Under the pieces are notes generated by a model. It ran no database searches and had not been told where the DNA came from. It was given only the letters and a program-made list of their open reading frames with translations. Shown here in pieces: positions 11,909-13,645 of a stretch of DNA of 13,645 nucleotides (its first letter is position 1; each line of letters starts with the position of its first letter). The DNA is taken from positions 1-13,645 of the forward strand of contig CAVHZH010000063.1 in assembly GCA_963640395.1 (NCBI GenBank). Direction: 5' to 3'. This DNA is from W0P33-017 sp963640395. GTDB lineage: Bacteria; Bacillota; Clostridia; Lachnospirales; Lachnospiraceae. Both the position numbers and the translations under genes were made by a program.

Positions 11909-13645
11909 TCAGTCACGCACCTTGATATGCACCTCGCGCAACTGCTGCTCTGTCACGGTGTTTGGTGCTCCGCACATGAGATCCTGTGCATTTCCGTTCA
12001 TCGGGAACGGAATGATCTCACGGATGTTCTCCTCATTACGCAATAGCATAATCATCCGGTCAACGCCCGGTGCCATACCCGCGTGCGGCGGTGCGCCATA
12101 CTGGAACGCATTGTAAAGTGCCCCGAATTTTTCTTTTAATACGGTCTCGTCGTAGCCTGCGATCTCGAATGCCTTGACCATGATGTCGAGGTCATGGTTT
12201 CTGACTGCCCCGGAGGATAACTCGATACCGTTGCAGACAATGTCATACTGATAGGCTAAAATGTCGAGCGGATCCTGCTCCTGCAATGCCTGCAAACCGC
12301 CCTGTGGCATAGAAAACGGGTTGTGTGTAAATCCGATCTTCTTTGTCTCCGGGTCTTTTTCGAACATCGGGAAATCGTTCACATAGCAGAAACGATATGC
12401 GTTCTTTTCGATCAGATCAAGCTTTTCCCCGAGCTGTGTGCGGATCGCACCGGCATAAGCGGCTGCCTTTGCCTCACGGTCTGCGATGAAAAAGATCGTG
12501 TCGCCGACTTCGAGTGCAGCGAGTGCACGCATCTCCTCCTTGCAGTCATCCGGGATAAATTTATCGATCGGTCCCTTGTAGCTGCCGTCCTCCTGCACTT
12601 CCAGATAGCCCAGACCGCCGCAGCCTAAGCCCTGCGCGAATTTTAACAGCTTCTCGTGGAAGCCCTTCGACATTTCCGCATGTACCTTGATCGCGCGGAC
12701 GGTCTTGCCGTGGAACGGTTTGAAGCTGCATTTCTGGAAAAACTCACTCAGATCGATGATCCGCAGCGGGTTTCTCAGATCCGGCTTGTCAGAGCCGAAC
12801 TCTAACATCGCCTGCTTGTAGCTGATGATCGGATACGGTGCCTTTGTAACCTCATAGCCCTCGGGTGCAAATTTTTCAAACGTGGCTGTCAGCACTTCCT
12901 CGCCGACACGGAACACATCCTCCTGCGTTGCAAAGCTCATCTCGAAATCGAGCTGGTAAAACTCTCCGGGTGAACGGTCGGCTCTCGCATCCTCATCGCG
13001 GAAGCACGGTGCGATCTGGAAATATTTGTCAAAGCCCGATACCATCAGAAGCTGCTTATACTGCTGCGGTGCCTGCGGCAATGCGTAAAATTTGCCTTTG
13101 AACTTGCGGCTCGGCACGATATAATCCCTTGCTCCCTCCGGGGAGGATGCACACAGGATCGGGGTCTGGATTTCTAAAAATCCCATCTCCGTCATTTTCT
13201 GGCGCAGGAATGCGATGACCTGCGACCGGAAGATCATGTTGTCGCGCACCTTTGCGTTGCGCAGGTCTAGGTAACGATACTGTAAACGCACATCCTCGCG
13301 CACCTCCTTGGAGGTCATGATCTCAAACGGCAGTGCCTTGCGCACCTTGCCGAGCACGGTGATCTGCTTTGCCTCTAATTCAATCGTTCCGGAAGGGATC
13401 TTCGGATTGTACGTTTCCTCATCCCTTTTTTCCATGATTCCCTGAATCGATACGCAGTCCTCACGGCTGAGTCCTTTTAACAGTGTATCATCTCTGATGA
13501 CGACCTGCAAGATGCCATACATATCCCGAAGGTCAATAAATGACACACCGCCGTGGTCACGGATATTTTCGATCCAGCCTGCCACGCTCAACTGTCTGTC
13601 GATATCTGCCTCACTGATCTGGTTTAATGTAACGTCTCTGTACAT
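11909..13645 (-). CDS. aspS: Aspartate--tRNA ligase, probably non-discriminating
   Basis: AspRS attaches aspartate to tRNA(Asp) and, if non-discriminating, also to tRNA(Asn). The 578-aa protein starts at the window edge with ATG and appears complete, but upstream signals lie outside. Order: N-terminal OB-fold anticodon-binding domain (about 1-105, GWIENIRDHGG, FIDLRD); class II catalytic core with RYLDLRN, QTPILCASSPEGARD, motif 2 FRDEDARADRSPGEFYQLD; the bacterial insertion (GAD) domain at about 290-410; and motif 3 APGVDRMIMLL. His31 in RDHGG matches the residue reported to favour relaxed tRNA choice in bacterial AspRS. Co-transcription with gatCAB points to Asn-tRNA(Asn) synthesis by transamidation. 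Several motifs look closer to alphaproteobacterial AspRS than to Bacillus or E. coli enzymes. Confidence 0.95.
   Translation of the reverse strand: MYRDVTLNQISEADIDRQLSVAGWIENIRDHGGVSFIDLRDMYGILQVVIRDDTLLKGLSREDCVSIQGIMEKRDEETYNPKIPSGTIELEAKQITVLGKVRKALPFEIMTSKEVREDVRLQYRYLDLRNAKVRDNMIFRSQVIAFLRQKMTEMGFLEIQTPILCASSPEGARDYIVPSRKFKGKFYALPQAPQQYKQLLMVSGFDKYFQIAPCFRDEDARADRSPGEFYQLDFEMSFATQEDVFRVGEEVLTATFEKFAPEGYEVTKAPYPIISYKQAMLEFGSDKPDLRNPLRIIDLSEFFQKCSFKPFHGKTVRAIKVHAEMSKGFHEKLLKFAQGLGCGGLGYLEVQEDGSYKGPIDKFIPDDCKEEMRALAALEVGDTIFFIADREAKAAAYAGAIRTQLGEKLDLIEKNAYRFCYVNDFPMFEKDPETKKIGFTHNPFSMPQGGLQALQEQDPLDILAYQYDIVCNGIELSSGAVRNHDLDIMVKAFEIAGYDETVLKEKFGALYNAFQYGAPPHAGMAPGVDRMIMLLRNEENIREIIPFPMNGNAQDLMCGAPNTVTEQQLREVHIKVRD

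Overview
The window looks like a housekeeping stretch of a Gram-positive Clostridia chromosome, most likely Lachnospiraceae. The reasons are the clpC-radA neighbourhood, an aspS-gatC-gatA-gatB operon for tRNA-dependent amidation, strong AGGAGG-type ribosome binding sites, sigma-A promoters and T-tailed intrinsic terminators. The family-level assignment is inference. Apart from guaB, every gene reads on the minus strand. No RNA gene, IS, phage gene or CRISPR array was seen.

Layout: (1) 35-808, a stand-alone hisA whose protein is of the eukaryotic HIS6 type, not the usual bacterial HisA. (2) 1022-2479, guaB (IMP dehydrogenase) on the plus strand, divergent from hisA, with a near-consensus promoter and a 5'-leader hairpin, ending at a bidirectional terminator. 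(3) 2593-7010, clpC, a small conserved-looking gene of unknown function, and radA. This is the tail of the Firmicutes ctsR-mcsA-mcsB-clpC-radA cluster, but ctsR and mcsAB are not in front of clpC, and the small gene has its own promoter and a hairpin-rich leader. (4) 7097-8371, a membrane-anchored surface protein with a Gly/Ser stretch encoded by eight 18-bp tandem units, a cadherin-like beta-sandwich domain, one transmembrane helix and a charged cytoplasmic tail. (5) 8457-8670, an intergenic zone with a strong promoter, a decayed C-terminal gene fragment resembling small HAD-type hydrolases, a perfect 35-bp palindrome and the gatB terminator. (6) 8655-13645, the aspS-gatC-gatA-gatB operon. 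AspRS carries the His31 residue associated with non-discriminating enzymes, so it probably makes Asp-tRNA(Asn), which GatCAB would amidate to Asn-tRNA(Asn).

No stretch longer than 300 bases lacks a gene. The most unusual content is small and non-coding: a 35-nt palindromic repeat present twice at 3' ends of minus-strand genes (once supplying the hisA stop codon), further long palindromes at other gene ends with related stems, the leader structures of guaB and of the small gene, and the gene relic upstream of the surface-protein gene. No complete novel multi-gene system was found.
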